Assembly (NCBI GenBank): GCA_963920665.1
Contig: OY987264.1
Coordinates: 22,734,906-22,798,905 of the forward strand
DNA length: 64,000 bases
From: Straminergon stramineum
Taxonomy: Eukaryota > Streptophyta > Bryopsida > Hypnales > Calliergonaceae
Reading direction: 5' to 3'
Shown: in pieces, positions 1 through 10,559 of the stretch
Numbering within the stretch: position 1 is the first letter of the stretch
Layout: every line of letters starts with the position of its first letter
The notes under the pieces: model-generated
The model's database searches: none
Seen by the model: the letters and a program-made list of their open reading frames with translations, nothing else
What the model was told of the DNA's origin: nothing
Translations under genes and position numbers: made by a program

Positions 1-170
1 GGCGCCGAGAGCGAAGCAAGCGCGCCTTGGAACGATCCCACCGGTGTCCGCTTCGCTGCGACTATCACGACCTCGGGAAAGGCAAGCGAACCGGCGGTGT
101 TTGCTAGGCCTCGTGGTAAACCAGACCACCTTCTCACTTGTTTCGATAGTGTTCGCACCGTCATCGCCAT
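1..170 (-). CDS. Acetyl-CoA acetyltransferase (thiolase), first coding exon, partial
   Basis: Minus-strand reading from the ATG at 170-168 stays open to the window edge, giving 56 residues. Residues 33-56 (VVIVAAKRTPVGSF, then QGALASLSA) match the N-terminal beta strand and RTPxGSF signature of biosynthetic (type II) thiolases, which condense two acetyl-CoA into acetoacetyl-CoA, or the reverse. Residues 1-31 are rich in Arg, Ser, Leu and Ala with no acidic residue (MAMTVRTLSKQVRRWSGLPR), a typical mitochondrial presequence. An in-frame TGA at 219-221 lies upstream, so the ATG at 170 (or the one at 164) is the likely start. The catalytic Cys and His residues lie outside the window. Family assignment is firm; mitochondrial location is inferred from composition only. 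The usual plant AACT reads VGVARTPMGGF here, so this copy looks closer to animal or bacterial-type thiolases. Confidence 0.85.
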   Translation of the reverse strand, partial: MAMTVRTLSKQVRRWSGLPRGLANTAGSLAFPEVVIVAAKRTPVGSFQGALASLSA

Positions 171-600
171 CGCCACACCAGTTGGCGCCCTCCTAGCTAG
201 CTGAACTAATTTCTTCAATCATACGCAACAGAGCGTCGAATTGAACAGAGTTTTTGTCTGATTCTTCAAACCGATTCAATCAAGGTTTGGAAAACTGAAT
301 AGCGAAGCGAAGGGAGAAAAGAATTCTGTGATGAGAATATGAAATCTAATTTGATTATGGAGTAATCAGGGGAAGCATTTCTGTACAAGGGCCGATCGCG
401 ATGGCGATGGCGATGGCGATGGCGAGGAGCGCATGAAGAAATTCGGTATTGCGCAAGGGAGGTTGGCCATGGCACCACGGGGGTGACGACGGTGACGTGG
501 AAGTGTAGGGTGCTTAGGTGGCAAGTGGTGTACTGACGAGTAGGATTGCGAGTAACTTATTTTACACTTCAATTAAGCCTAGAACTTTTTTTTTCAACTA
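171..600 (-). promoter_or_regulatory. Presumed 5' UTR and promoter of the thiolase gene
   Basis: GC-richer DNA directly upstream of the thiolase start. It holds four perfect copies of the hexamer GATGGC at 400-423. Minus-strand reading through the hexamers gives short His-Arg or Ser-Pro runs that are most simply products of the repeat. No clear TATA box was recognised. GC content drops abruptly after about 560. Confidence 0.4.
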
Positions 601-898
601 GAACCTTCAGTTGTCAGTCTGGCATATAAAAACTCCGCCGTTCAATAGGTGTTCACAATGTGACATTGTCCAATCATATGTGTACAACTCATGACATATT
701 TAAAATTATATTAGAATGTGATTTGGATGTTAGTCCACCTCATTGACGGTTTGTGACTTGGATGGAAGCACCCATAACCATCAATATAAGCAATTCAACA
801 TAGTTGGAGGCACCTTTTGTTAGAAAAAATATTTTTATAGTATTAGCAATTGAAAATCATGAGTTTTCAAAAAAAATATTAAAATTTTCAAATATGAC
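601..898. other. AT-rich intergenic DNA, nothing recognised
   Basis: No ORF, repeat pair or RNA gene could be supported here. Confidence 0.5.
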
Positions 899-1121
899 CA
901 CTACAAGAGAAAGGGGTGTTTTAAGTGAGTTTTAAAGTATAATCCTAGACATAAGATTTTAAGTAATGACTTTTAAGGAGATTTTCAGTAAAAGAATTAC
1001 TAAAAATACATATATTTTTAATAAATTTTTAATAAAAATCTCCTTGTAGGTCATTACTTAAAATCCTATATCTAGGACTATACTTTAAAACTCACTTAAA
1101 ACACCCCTTTTTCTTGTAGTG
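899..1121. mobile_element. CACTA-like MITE with long inverted arms
   Basis: The element starts CACTACAAGAGAAAGGGGTG and ends with the near-complement of this, CCCCTTTTTCTTGTAGTG. The arms are inverted repeats of about 85 bp (899-985 and 1038-1121) around a short AT-rich centre, 223 bp in all. CACTACAAGAAA is the classic end of plant CACTA (En/Spm) transposons. Flanking trinucleotides are GAC and GAT, an imperfect 3-bp duplication. There is no coding capacity. Confidence 0.75.
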
Positions 1122-2904
1122 GATATGTATTTTTTATGAATCTTCAAAGTGACAATTCCCTAGACTACCTAAACCATCACGTAGGTGGACCTGAAATCAA
1201 AATTTGATATAATGAAAAGTCACAAATCAACAATAAGTAAAGGGACAATTTAATGTAACTGTAGATGGACACTTTAATGGAAGCTTAGAGACATTTCAAG
1301 GGAACTCTAGTATGCATGAATGCAAACATGGATGCTTTTGGATGTTTCTACCTTTTGTTTCACCAAAACTAAGAAAATACAATTATTGGAGTGTCTACAT
1401 CCAATAGGTGGACAATGGACATAAAATAACCACACCTACAATCAACCGATTAAGCAATTAAACATGGTTCCCACTAGTATAGTGAAAAAATTATTGTGGA
1501 CTCTTATTGGTAGTTAAAAGGGGATTTTAGTTTCTCTAAGAATGCATTTTTTAGACATTGTATGAATGAACTATGAATTTTCAAAGTGTTGAAAATAAGT
1601 GTTTCTAAAACCACCCCTAAACTCTCATGAATAGTCAATCTACATTTAGGCAAGAATTTGTAAAGATTGTCTCTAGAAATGTTTTTTGATTTTAGGCACA
1701 ATTATCTTATTTCTTCAAAAATTTATTGTAAATAAGTAGAAAAATGGCTATCAATGACTACATTTACGAGTGAGCTTTTCATCAGTTAGAACACAAATGA
1801 TTGGTGTTCTAAATGCTTTTTCCAGAATAACTGCATTGGGAAGGTTTAAGTCATTGTAGAAATAGTCATATGATTTGGACATTTCAATCATTTAGGACAA
1901 TTGATTTCCCTAAGTTGTTTTTTTAACCCCAAGCTAACATGGAACATTATCAATGGACTTTGTTTAGGTGGATGTTGATGTGTCACCTTCTATTGACTAG
2001 ATTTGTACAATCAACATTGTTGTTGGCAAGTTCTTTCCTACATGACATAGCAATGCTAATTGTACATCTTTTTAGGCCTACTAAAGTATGATTGATATAT
2101 GATTTTGCATTAAGGATAAAATTTATTTTTTAAGCACTTTATATTTTCAAGTCATTTGGATATATACTTAGTTGCATTTTAGTTATTTATAATTCATCTC
2201 CTAGTTATGTTATTACTATAGCAATTGCTCAAGTAATATATGAGATTTAGTACAATTGCATGAAGGTAGCAAAGAAACAACTCCACTATCATTTCCTTGT
2301 GATTCATCAATCACATCATAGGTAAACACATACAAGAGCATTACAAATTATATCACTCTAATAAGACTATTATTGTGTAGCACTTGACTCCATAATCACA
2401 AATTATTTGTTTATACAAAATCAACAATGTATTTATATAAAGGTCAACAACTACACAATAGTCTTGCACCAACTATAGTAAAAATATTTTGTGACCACTT
2501 CCACTTTGATGATTGTAAACATCAATCAAATTTGCAAAAAAGGTTTTGTACTTATTTCTAACACCTCACATGCAGGCAATTAAATAACATGAGTAAGTTA
2601 GTGCAAGTAGGACATGCACTAAAATAGGATGTCAATAGAGCCTCCCATTTAAGAGCTAAAAGATAATTAATTTAGGGAGGTTAAACTTCTTGAAATATTT
2701 TTCAGTAAATTTTTCTTGAAAGAAAAAAGGAATTGACATCGAACCTAAGTTGTTTCATATTTTTTGGAACTTTTGAAATTAGTTATGAATTTTTGAAATT
2801 GAAACTTAGAAGTCACTAAAACTTGAAATGTGTACATTATTGGTGCAATGAGAAAGCAAAATGTATTGTACCTCCGTTACATTGAAGGATGCTTTTAAGT
2901 TATG
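1122..2904. other. AT-rich intergenic DNA
   Basis: No gene was found. The segment 1504-1701 has weak protein-level similarity on the minus strand to 4923-5174 (both encode a TL(E/K)IH-like string before a K-S/T-L-F-like end), suggesting two very old copies of one repeat. Nothing else could be supported. Confidence 0.4.
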
Positions 2905-3285
2905 GTAGAACCACCCAAGACCCATGGATTATATATAGGTAATAAAAAATTCAACTGAGAGATGATGGATATCTAACCATTAGTTTCTTGGTTTCCAAGC
3001 ATCTAGCCATCACTAAGATGACACATGTGCTTCGTTTGGAGAGCCAAATTAGTCTTTTGATGAGCAATGATGGAAGAATCTATGTGTTGGGGATGGGTGC
3101 ACTCTACGCCAACTTTTGGCTTCTAAAATTCATATCAATTTGAATTTTAGGAAAAAAATTATGAAAATTTGACATTGCCCATCATTTCTATCCCTCTACA
3201 CGACAAAAAATTTAACATTGCCTTCTACTACTCCAGATAATGCATAGAATCTTAAGTGGTTGGTAATGGGTGGTTCTACTAAATA
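2905..3285. mobile_element. Possible TIR element
   Basis: GTAGAACCACCCA at about 2906 is mirrored by TGGGTGGTTCTAC ending near 3281. The region between is non-coding. Only about 15 bp of inverted terminus is clear and no target duplication stands out. Confidence 0.3.
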
Positions 3286-3385
3286 GGCCCAACACTTTAT
3301 CAACCTCCTATCCACTTTCTTCTGACTCTTGTCTAGGATTGTCAAAGTTGCAAGAATTTTTAACAAGGGACACGAAGTTAAGGTA

Positions 3386-3789
3386 GGGGAGGCAACCCAT
3401 TCCTAATCACTCCCCCAATATGACGACATAAGGTGTAGTAATTTCAATCAAGAGGTGATTAACACAATTAGTGTTGGCACAATTCCTAGTGCAACTATGG
3501 CACATTATGATTGGCTTCAACACTCTCAATATTGAAACCAATCCTTGTTGGATTTTGCAACCAGCCCTTCATTGGAAATAGGAAGGTATGTATGACCAAT
3601 ATGGGGTGCAACAAAATCTTCAGCTAAAAATTCATAATAATTTTGTTTTGAGAAATAAAAATCTGAAAATTATGGAAATCTAATGAACTCTATTTCTGCA
3701 CATCTGCACATGGGAAAATTTCCCATTGTTAAAAACTCCCTTGCAGATACATGTATTTGCTTAAGTGGTCAGAAATGGGTTGCCTCCCC
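3386..3789. mobile_element. TA-flanked MITE (mariner-like)
   Basis: Left end GGGGAGGCAACCCATT and right end AATGGGTTGCCTCCCC are exact inverted repeats of 16 bp, with weaker matching further in. TA precedes the left end (3384-3385) and follows the right end (3790-3791), as expected for a TA target duplication. Length is 404 bp with no coding capacity. Confidence 0.65.
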
Positions 3790-3950
3790 TAGAGGGAAGT
3801 CGCATTGTAGTAGACGATAGGAACTTTCCTCCTGCATCCTTGCGAAGGCAGATTGGTGATCAGCAGGCGATGCGTTTGTAGTTTCTTGTGAGCACTACGG
3901 ACGGAGTGGATGCAATGCAACGAAGCAGCCGGCTTCAAAGCATTTTGGAG

Positions 3951-4335
3951 ATACGGGAGTTTCCGATATTTTCATCTTTTGGCTTCAGTTTGAAAGTGTA
4001 GAGTCAGTAGCTCTTGCTAACAGACTCAAGCTGTCTCTAATAAGTTAACTTAGTGAAGAGGATGAGATTTGAGCTCGTACAAAGAAGAAATGGCTGCGTG
4101 ACTCTCGTCTGAATATATTCTCCAGTCATTTTCGAAAACTCTGCCAAGGATTTACTTCATTGCTGTAATTTTTGACCTTCCAAATTTAGCACAGAATTAG
4201 GGTTATGGATCTTTTTAGAAAGGTAGACGTGGGGCAAGTTCTGGGATTGCAGTAAACGTGAAGTGCAGATTCGAAGGATTTATTATATGTCCATGTTCAC
4301 TAAGAATTGATAGCATTAACCTTTAAATTATATAC
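3951..4335. repeat. Direct repeat unit 1 of the 3.9-4.9 kb duplication
   Basis: Begins ATACGGGAGTTTCCG and matches the next unit through several islands, including AGAAATGGCTGCGTGA, TATTCTCCA, AAGGATTTACTT and AGGGTTATG. This unit lacks the insertion carried by unit 2. Confidence 0.7.
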
Positions 4336-4340
4336 GCGTC

Positions 4341-4862
4341 ATACGGGAGTTCCCGACACCCAGTAATTCATCTTGTGCTTCGGTTTGTAAGTGTCGTGTG
4401 TCGTTAGTTCTTGTTATCGGGTCTTTAGTCAAGAGAATGAGAGTCAAGAGATCGCACAAAGGAGAAATGGCTGCGTGATTCTCCTCTTAATACCCTACGT
4501 GAAGGTCAGATTCGGCAGAAATTAAGTCTTTTTTTATGAAGTGGCACATGTCACCTTGTGACTGGTGTGAGGTGACGGGGACCCTTGAGAATTTGATGTG
4601 GAAATTCAATTTCGGCACCTAGGTTCCGAATCAAACCTTCACGTTCGTATATATTCTCCATCTTTATTGAAAACTCGGTCAAGGATTTACTTGCTATAAC
4701 TTTCAACCTTCCATATTTAGCACAGAGTTAGGGTTATGAATCTTTCTAGAAAGGTAGACCATGGGGTGATTACTGGGATTACAACATGCATGAATTGGGG
4801 AGGTGAAGGATTTATTACCTTTCTTGTTCACCAAGAATTATTACTATTCTTTGAGGTATGTA
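4341..4862. repeat. Direct repeat unit 2, carrying a MITE
   Basis: Begins ATACGGGAGTTCCCG, colinear with the unit at 3951. It is longer because of an insertion near 4497-4644; otherwise the order of matching islands is the same. No conserved reading frame is evident. Confidence 0.7.
4497..4644. mobile_element. Small MITE inserted in repeat unit 2
   Basis: Inverted ends are ACGTGAAGGTCAGATTCGG and CCGAATCAAACCTTCACGT, about 148 bp apart. The sister unit reads straight through the equivalent site (GAATATATTCTCC), so this is a clean insertion relative to its paralog. The exact target duplication is unclear, possibly an ATA/TAT-like sequence. Confidence 0.65.
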
Positions 4863-5350
4863 CACATCCAAATTAGCATTTTAAGAGGAAATTTGTTGTT
4901 AACTTGTGTCAATTTGTTTGGGTCATGTAGGCAATTGAAAAAGGGTTTTGATGCGTCTTAGTGAGGTAGTGTGTAGTTTTGGGATGCCATATGAAAAAAT
5001 TGTGAATAAAGTATGAATTTCTAAAGTGTTGATTATTGGTGTATCAAAAATTGAATCAGGTTTTCGTGTTGAGATTTGTGTACATTTTGGACAAGAATCC
5101 ACTGGGATCATATTTGGGTAAGAATTGCAAACTTGCAATTTGGTATAGTTAGAGATATTTGCTAGGATTGGCAATTTCTTTCAGACCTAGGCTATTGATG
5201 GAGCTTGTGAATGTTTGATGGTCATGCAGGTGATGGTTCTTACAGTGCAACTGAAGATTTTTCTTTCTTGGATTCCTAAGTTTGTAGAGGGGGGTAGGAA
5301 TCAAGAATTGCAAGCTCTATTTGTTTATGTTCATGCAATGGAAATTTTGA
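4863..5350. other. Upstream flank of the kinase pseudogene
   Basis: AT-rich, without a convincing promoter. It holds the old repeat copy at 4923-5174 that resembles 1504-1701 on the minus strand. Confidence 0.35.
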
Positions 5351-7347
5351 ATGCATCACAGTGATGGATACAGTTCCTCTTCATTTGCGAGTGCAAGAAC
5401 CCCAACAGGCTCTTTAATCACGCCAACCTTAGGATTGCTCTTCTTCTTTCTTTCCATGGACTTGACGAAGCCACACGTGGCAGAGTCTAGACACCTAACT
5501 AGATCCCGGAGCATTCCAGAGCATCTAAGGATTTCATCATCTGACTTGCATGTAGGAAATCACATTGGCTTTGGAACCTCTAGCGAGGGAAAAAGTGCCA
5601 CTTGGCTAGGTTGCAAGGTTGCGGTCAAAGAACTCGCCATTTGTGACTTCCAAGTTTTCAAACCTTACCCCAAGGAACTGGAGATCTTAATGAGGCTTCC
5701 ACATCCGCATGTAGTGCAACTTTTGGGATTCAACGTGGGACCTAGGCAAAGAAAGGTGTCCATAGTGATGGAATGCTTGGAAACTAACCTCCTAAGAGTT
5801 ATGAATGATCGCGTCAGGGCATCGAGGGCTCCTCTCTTTGATGGCTGAAAAGCTACTGACATCGCCACAAAGATTGCTTTGGGTATGAGGTTCTTGCATG
5901 ACAGAGAAGTTGTACATGGATCCTTGACTTGTGACATAATTTTGAGGAATGTGCATCCTGATGGTCAACTTGACATTAAGATCGGCGGTTTTGCTTTCTC
6001 AGATCATGCCAGAAATTGGCCAAAAGTTGCAGATGTATATTATTTTTTTGCACTTTGCACTGCAATTCTATCAAGACGAAAATACTTGCACTTGTTGCCT
6101 TGCTGCACTGAAGACTTGGAACATGAAGGAGTTACATTAGCAGTCGTTAAGTTAAAGCTTCCCCTTGGCATTGGTGACGACCTAGCAGAGCTTATTCTCG
6201 ATTGTGCGGATGAGGACCCAGAGAGCAAGCCTGGGGTTTTCTGCAATATGTGACAGATTGGCTACCATCCGTGCTGCATGTGATCAAGCCCGTAAGCAAG
6301 CGACCGTGACCGAGGACTGTGCATCACAATGGACCATCCATAAAGACAATAAAGGAAACAAATGCCTGGAGATTGCAAGTATGTTAGAAACAATGCCAAT
6401 CCATCTGTCCATAGACCTTGTTCATGTGGAGACGACCCATTGGAGCCGGAGGCATCAACGAAGTGTACGAAGTGAATTGGCTGGGATGCACATTTGCTGT
6501 GAAAAGGTTCAAGTCGTTGTCTCTGAGTTTCAGAGACGAAGTGAAGTTTCTTATGACGCTTCAGCATCCTCACATTGCTCGGTTGATCGGTGTTTTTGTT
6601 GATGACAATGGCGGCTGGATCATGATGGAGCGCATGGACATGGATCTCCGAAAACTGATCAATTCTCGCTTACAACCCTTGCGCAAGGAAGGTCGGACAT
6701 CGTCCCCTCTATTCAGCGGCGCTGAAGCTCAGGAGCTGTGCCTCAAGATAGCTCTGGGTTTGAACTTCCTTCACTCAAAGAATGTCGTCCACAGGGACAT
6801 CAAGGCAGCGAATGTGTGGGTCCACGACCATTGTGGACGGCTTGATGTGAAAATCACTGATTTTGGAGCATCTCATCGTATTGGAAACCCAAATGTTGCG
6901 CACCGTGCAGGCACAAATCTGTGGCAAGCGCCGGAGGTCCTAAAGGCAAAGTGAGGCGAGCTCAGAGCTGAGCAGCTAATGAAGACGGATGTGTACATCT
7001 TTGCTATGACATGCTACGAAATCCTGACCGGTAATGCACCTCACGAGCATTTGAATGAAAGAGACATGATTGAGAAGCGCAAGCTGAAGCTCCCAGCTAG
7101 ACTACATCCAGACTTGGCAGGGCTCATCTCGAAGTGTTGGGACGATGATCATGAGGTGAGGCCCAAGTTCTCCACAATATGTGATGTCCTTAGTAGCATC
7201 CCCTTGGGAAATCTGGCACCGCCACGCACTAGAGTGGAGGCATGGACTAAATGTGTACAATGGAAGTCGCTCCCATTCAGCCGATGTTTGGGATTGACAT
7301 ATCCAAGAGATTTCCCCGACAAGTTTGAAGTTGCCGACTTCAGGTAA
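5351..7347 (+). pseudogene. Tandem pseudokinase-kinase gene, disrupted
   Basis: Two protein kinase domains lie in tandem without a visible intron. Domain 1 (about 5560-6270) has a glycine-loop-like segment and the VAVK lysine (codon 5627-5629), but HGS replaces HRD (VVHGSLTCD) and GGF replaces DFG, so it would be a pseudokinase. Domain 2 (about 6430-7210) looks competent: IGAGGINEVYEV, FAVK, VVHRDIKAANVW, DFG at 6859-6867 and APEV. The frame is broken four times: in-frame TGA at 5846-5848, one extra base in the G4 run at 6233-6236, one extra base near 6432, and TGA at 6952-6954. Comparing the two domains shows each break is a single-base event; the rest remains alignable, so loss appears recent. 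The style (WLGxxFAVK, HPHIxxLIG, CYEILTG) resembles moss TKL kinases related to plant MLKL-type proteins; this is inferred. Start at 5351 or, less likely, the in-frame ATG at 5456-5458. Readthrough or assembly error remain alternatives. Confidence 0.8.
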
Positions 7348-7899
7348 CTTACACTATGATTTTAGTGCTCTCCACGATTTAGAGACATACTGTGCACACA
7401 TGCTCAGTGCTAAGTTAAAATTTCTGAGCAGTACTTTCTTATGCAAGTGTCAGTATTCTTTACCTCCGACTTTAATTAGGAAATCCACATCTACACGGAG
7501 CTTTGTACAGACGAGTTTAGTCCTCCGTAATTGAATTGACTCTTGAATGAAGCGGCTCTCATATGTCCATATCTATGTGGAACAGAGTGGAAAAACTAAA
7601 CACGAGCTTGGAGCATTGTATGGAAAAAATGGTAGATTCAATTCAACAATTTTTATGTTTCCACCCAAGGAAGTGGTTGCATAGCCTCTACGTACTGCTA
7701 GTGGAGATGAGAAATTGAGAACACAAGGGGCTGACCAAGCAGTGGAGTAAGGGTGCAGGGGTTCAGACCTTCACCGATCTACTCAAAGATAAGACTTATG
7801 TCTGCAGGTTAGACAAATCTTGGCACTAATTGAAGGATGCCAAGGACTTTCTGTGTCCTTTGGATGGACAACTACTGTAGGCTTTTATGGTAATTTGAA
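7348..7899. other. 3' flank of the kinase pseudogene
   Basis: No gene. The only plus-strand reading frame, 7325-7534, overlaps the kinase end in another frame and has no recognisable motif. Confidence 0.4.
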
Positions 7900-8071
7900 A
7901 CTTTTACAAAAGAAACTTGAAATTTTTATGACAAATATTTGACATGTGATTTCATCTCTAGAAAATAAAACCAAAAAAACTCACTCATAAATAGCAAAGA
8001 AATGGAGGATATAGAGAGAGGGACCTTCATGTTTGACTACATGGTCATAGGCTCAATCCTTTAGGGATTAA
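7900..8071. repeat. Family D fragment (TTAA-ended)
   Basis: Shares with 29820-30045 the string GATTTCATCTCT, then CATAGGCTC near the end, and terminates CTTTAGGGATTAA, the same end as families A to C. A further weak copy of the central part lies near 10130-10200. The left end is not defined. Confidence 0.5.
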
Positions 8072-8488
8072 GAATATATTAGAATGTGATTTGGAAAATC
8101 TGATTTGAGTGTCACTCTACCTTGTTGAACCTTAACGGTTCATGACTATTTCACAAAAAAACACTTTAAAATTGCCAAAGCTATTAGAAAAAAATTACTT
8201 TTTTTTTTGCTTTGTAGCAATCTTGGATGACATTTTCATAAAATCATAATTTTTTGGCTAACTACCTTGGTAATAGGCCATATCCTTCCAAAGTTGATCA
8301 GGCCTATAAGGGACCATTTGATACCCATATTGGTTGCTTTAAATGACAGTTGCCAAATCAAACAATCTTAAAATGCTACAACAACTCTCTACTACATTCA
8401 AGATCATTTTCAATCTTAGTGCACTCTTTATTGACTTTAAACCAAAAGAGAAGAAGCTTTGTAATGACACAAAGTTTGAATAGCTACC

Positions 8489-8715
8489 TTAATCCTTAAA
8501 GGATAAGCTAGTGACCATAGAAATCATCCCTTTCGGCATTGTGTGAATAGTTGGTTTAAAATTCCAAAAGCATTCATTTGAAATCAAACTATTGTATAAG
8601 ACATCTCCTTTCTACACAAGATTTTGAGGATGAATAGTTGTACTTGTGTCCTACACAAAAGGATTCTCTATCATTCATCGACTAAAAAATGGCCATGGCA
8701 TTGTTTATGGGTTAA
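8489..8715. mobile_element. Family A element, copy 1
   Basis: Runs from TTAATCCTTAAAGGATAAG to GGGTTAA. It shares with copies 2 to 5 the motifs GTGACC(A/G)TAGAAATCAT, ATCAAACTA, GATGAATAGTTG and a CATTCATC(G)GACAAAAA-like tail. 227 bp, non-coding. Confidence 0.7.
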
Positions 8716-9015
8716 CCTTGAAAGGACATTGTTGTCAAAATGTGTCCGATGGATGACTTTCAAGATTAGTGTAGAAATGAAGAATACACCTATTAGTCTA
8801 TGAATTGGATCATTTTTGGCAAAGTACCTTGGAGATAAGTCTCATTCAAGGTTAACCCTAGAATGACATTAGCATATGACCAATGTAGTTACTCAAAAAT
8901 GATCTAGTTTTTAGACTAATAGGTGCATTTTTCATTTCTACAATGTTTTAGAAAGTGGAAAGTCATCCATTGGCCACTTTTGGGCTACACTAGTGTTCTT
9001 ACATGATCAACCCTT
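8712..9015. mobile_element. Foldback element next to family A copy 1
   Basis: About 8731-8823 is the inverted complement of about 8893-8985 (GATGACTTTC...GATCATTTTTG versus its complement). Outer ends are AACCTTGAAAGG and CAACCCTTCAGTGG. The arm includes GTCCGATGGATGA, which is the complement of the family A tail, so it probably derives from that group. Confidence 0.5.
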
Positions 9016-9151
9016 CAGTGGCATCCTAAAGACCTAAACCCCTCAGGCTTGGTTTTGAGAGAATTGTTGACAAAGAGTGTTTTTTGTATTTTAGAGAAAT
9101 GTTTCAACCTACTAAACCTACTTCAATAGTGAATATGGCTTGCCAAATACC

Positions 9152-9416
9152 GCATTAGAGGGGATTTGAGGCCTCCGGAAGACTCCAAGTTCTTGAACAA
9201 TGGAGAATTGTAGGAACATCCCCACATCATCAATCTAATGTGGCCAAGACATTACCACTTCATATATATCATATCATATTATTTTTATTTTAAAATATCT
9301 TTTAAAAGATTTAATGATTTATTTAATATTTAATATTTGGATAGCATTGCGTTGGTTCAAAGAAAGAAAAATAACCCTAAAACGGTCTTGTAGAGGCCTC
9401 AAATCCCTTCTAATGC
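9152..9416. mobile_element. Family F element, copy 1
   Basis: Left end GCATTAGAGGGGATTTGAGG and right end CCTCAAATCCCTTCTAATGC are inverted repeats. The same ends are found at 26488-26810 and 59211-59445. The AT-rich interior is non-coding. Confidence 0.7.
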
Positions 9417-10292
9417 ATTAGACTACCAGGTCAAAGTATTATTCACTTTTGTATGCACAAACTACACAAACTTTGCTCAAGCAAGGAGACCCCATATCAT
9501 ACTTCAACAAGATTTTTTTCATTCCCCTTCGACTTGTCCCCTTACCAAGTGAGTGTCATTCAAACCTAAAAAGATAATGTCCTTTGGATGATTTCACCTA
9601 AGACTATAGGATGGAAAAAAGTGTTTTTTCAATTTCTTTGTTTTTAGAGGTTGCTTGAGTACATCTTCAGTGAATAGTATTGTAAATTCCCTCATTATGG
9701 TCTTATTGACTTTCTAAAGAAGAAGATGCATAATTCACAAATCCCCCTTATAGTGTATTTTGGCCATTTCTTGCTATTTATCCTTGATGTGAATTTTAGC
9801 CATAAAAATGATATTTTTAAAATTTGAGTCCAATAAATGAAATGAAGCTTACCAAGTAAAGTTCCTATTCCTATTGAAAATTTTGAAAAATTCATAAATT
9901 TCAATATTTTATAGCAATAATGCAATATGAACTTTGGACCTCTTACCTTGGTTTGTTGATTTTCTAATTCTATAGTGGCACAATAACTTTGACTTACACC
10001 ATAATGTTATGAACTATAATATACATCTATGGTGAAAATTTCATATGTTTTAAGTATATTAAGTATTTGATATGAATTTTTAAAATTTTTTTCTGAAAAA
10101 ATTCACAATAATTTCAAATTTTCCCAAAAAATTTGAAGATTTTATAACTTCTAGTAGACATATGGTTTCATCTTTGAAAAATAAATATAAAATTTTTTAT
10201 TCTTATCTGGTTGCAAAATGGCAACAAATAAAGTGATGGACAATGAGGCTTGAAATTACTAGTTTTAGGCCCGTCTTTCTAGGGTTCCACGG
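9417..10292. other. AT-rich intergenic DNA
   Basis: No gene or clear element, apart from a short stretch near 10130-10200 related to family D. Confidence 0.4.
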
Positions 10293-10532
10293 TTAACACT
10301 TGAAGGATAGAATGGTGACTGTGGAATTCATCCCTTTTGGAATTATATGACATCATGTACTTTAAAGAAACCTAAAATATTCATTGGAGATCAAACTACT
10401 CAATAAGATCTCTCATTTTTGCACAAAATTCCAAAGATGAGCAATTGCATTTTTGTCCGTACATAGGAAGATTATTTGTCATCCATCGGACAAAAAACCT
10501 GTCCTCCGCGTCGTTTATGACTTAAGGGTTAA
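10293..10532. mobile_element. Family A element, copy 2
   Basis: Runs from TTAACACTTGAAGGATAG to TTAAGGGTTAA, 240 bp. The middle shares CCCTTTTGGAATTATATGA-like and CATCCATCGGACAAAAA strings with the other A copies. Confidence 0.7.
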
Positions 10533-10559
10533 GCTACAAGCCCATTGTATTAGTTTGAA

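Noticed and set aside
266..572. Two overlapping minus-strand frames with Ser-Pro and His-Arg runs
   Set aside because: They arise from the GATGGC hexamer repeat and lie upstream of the thiolase start; no domain or splice support.
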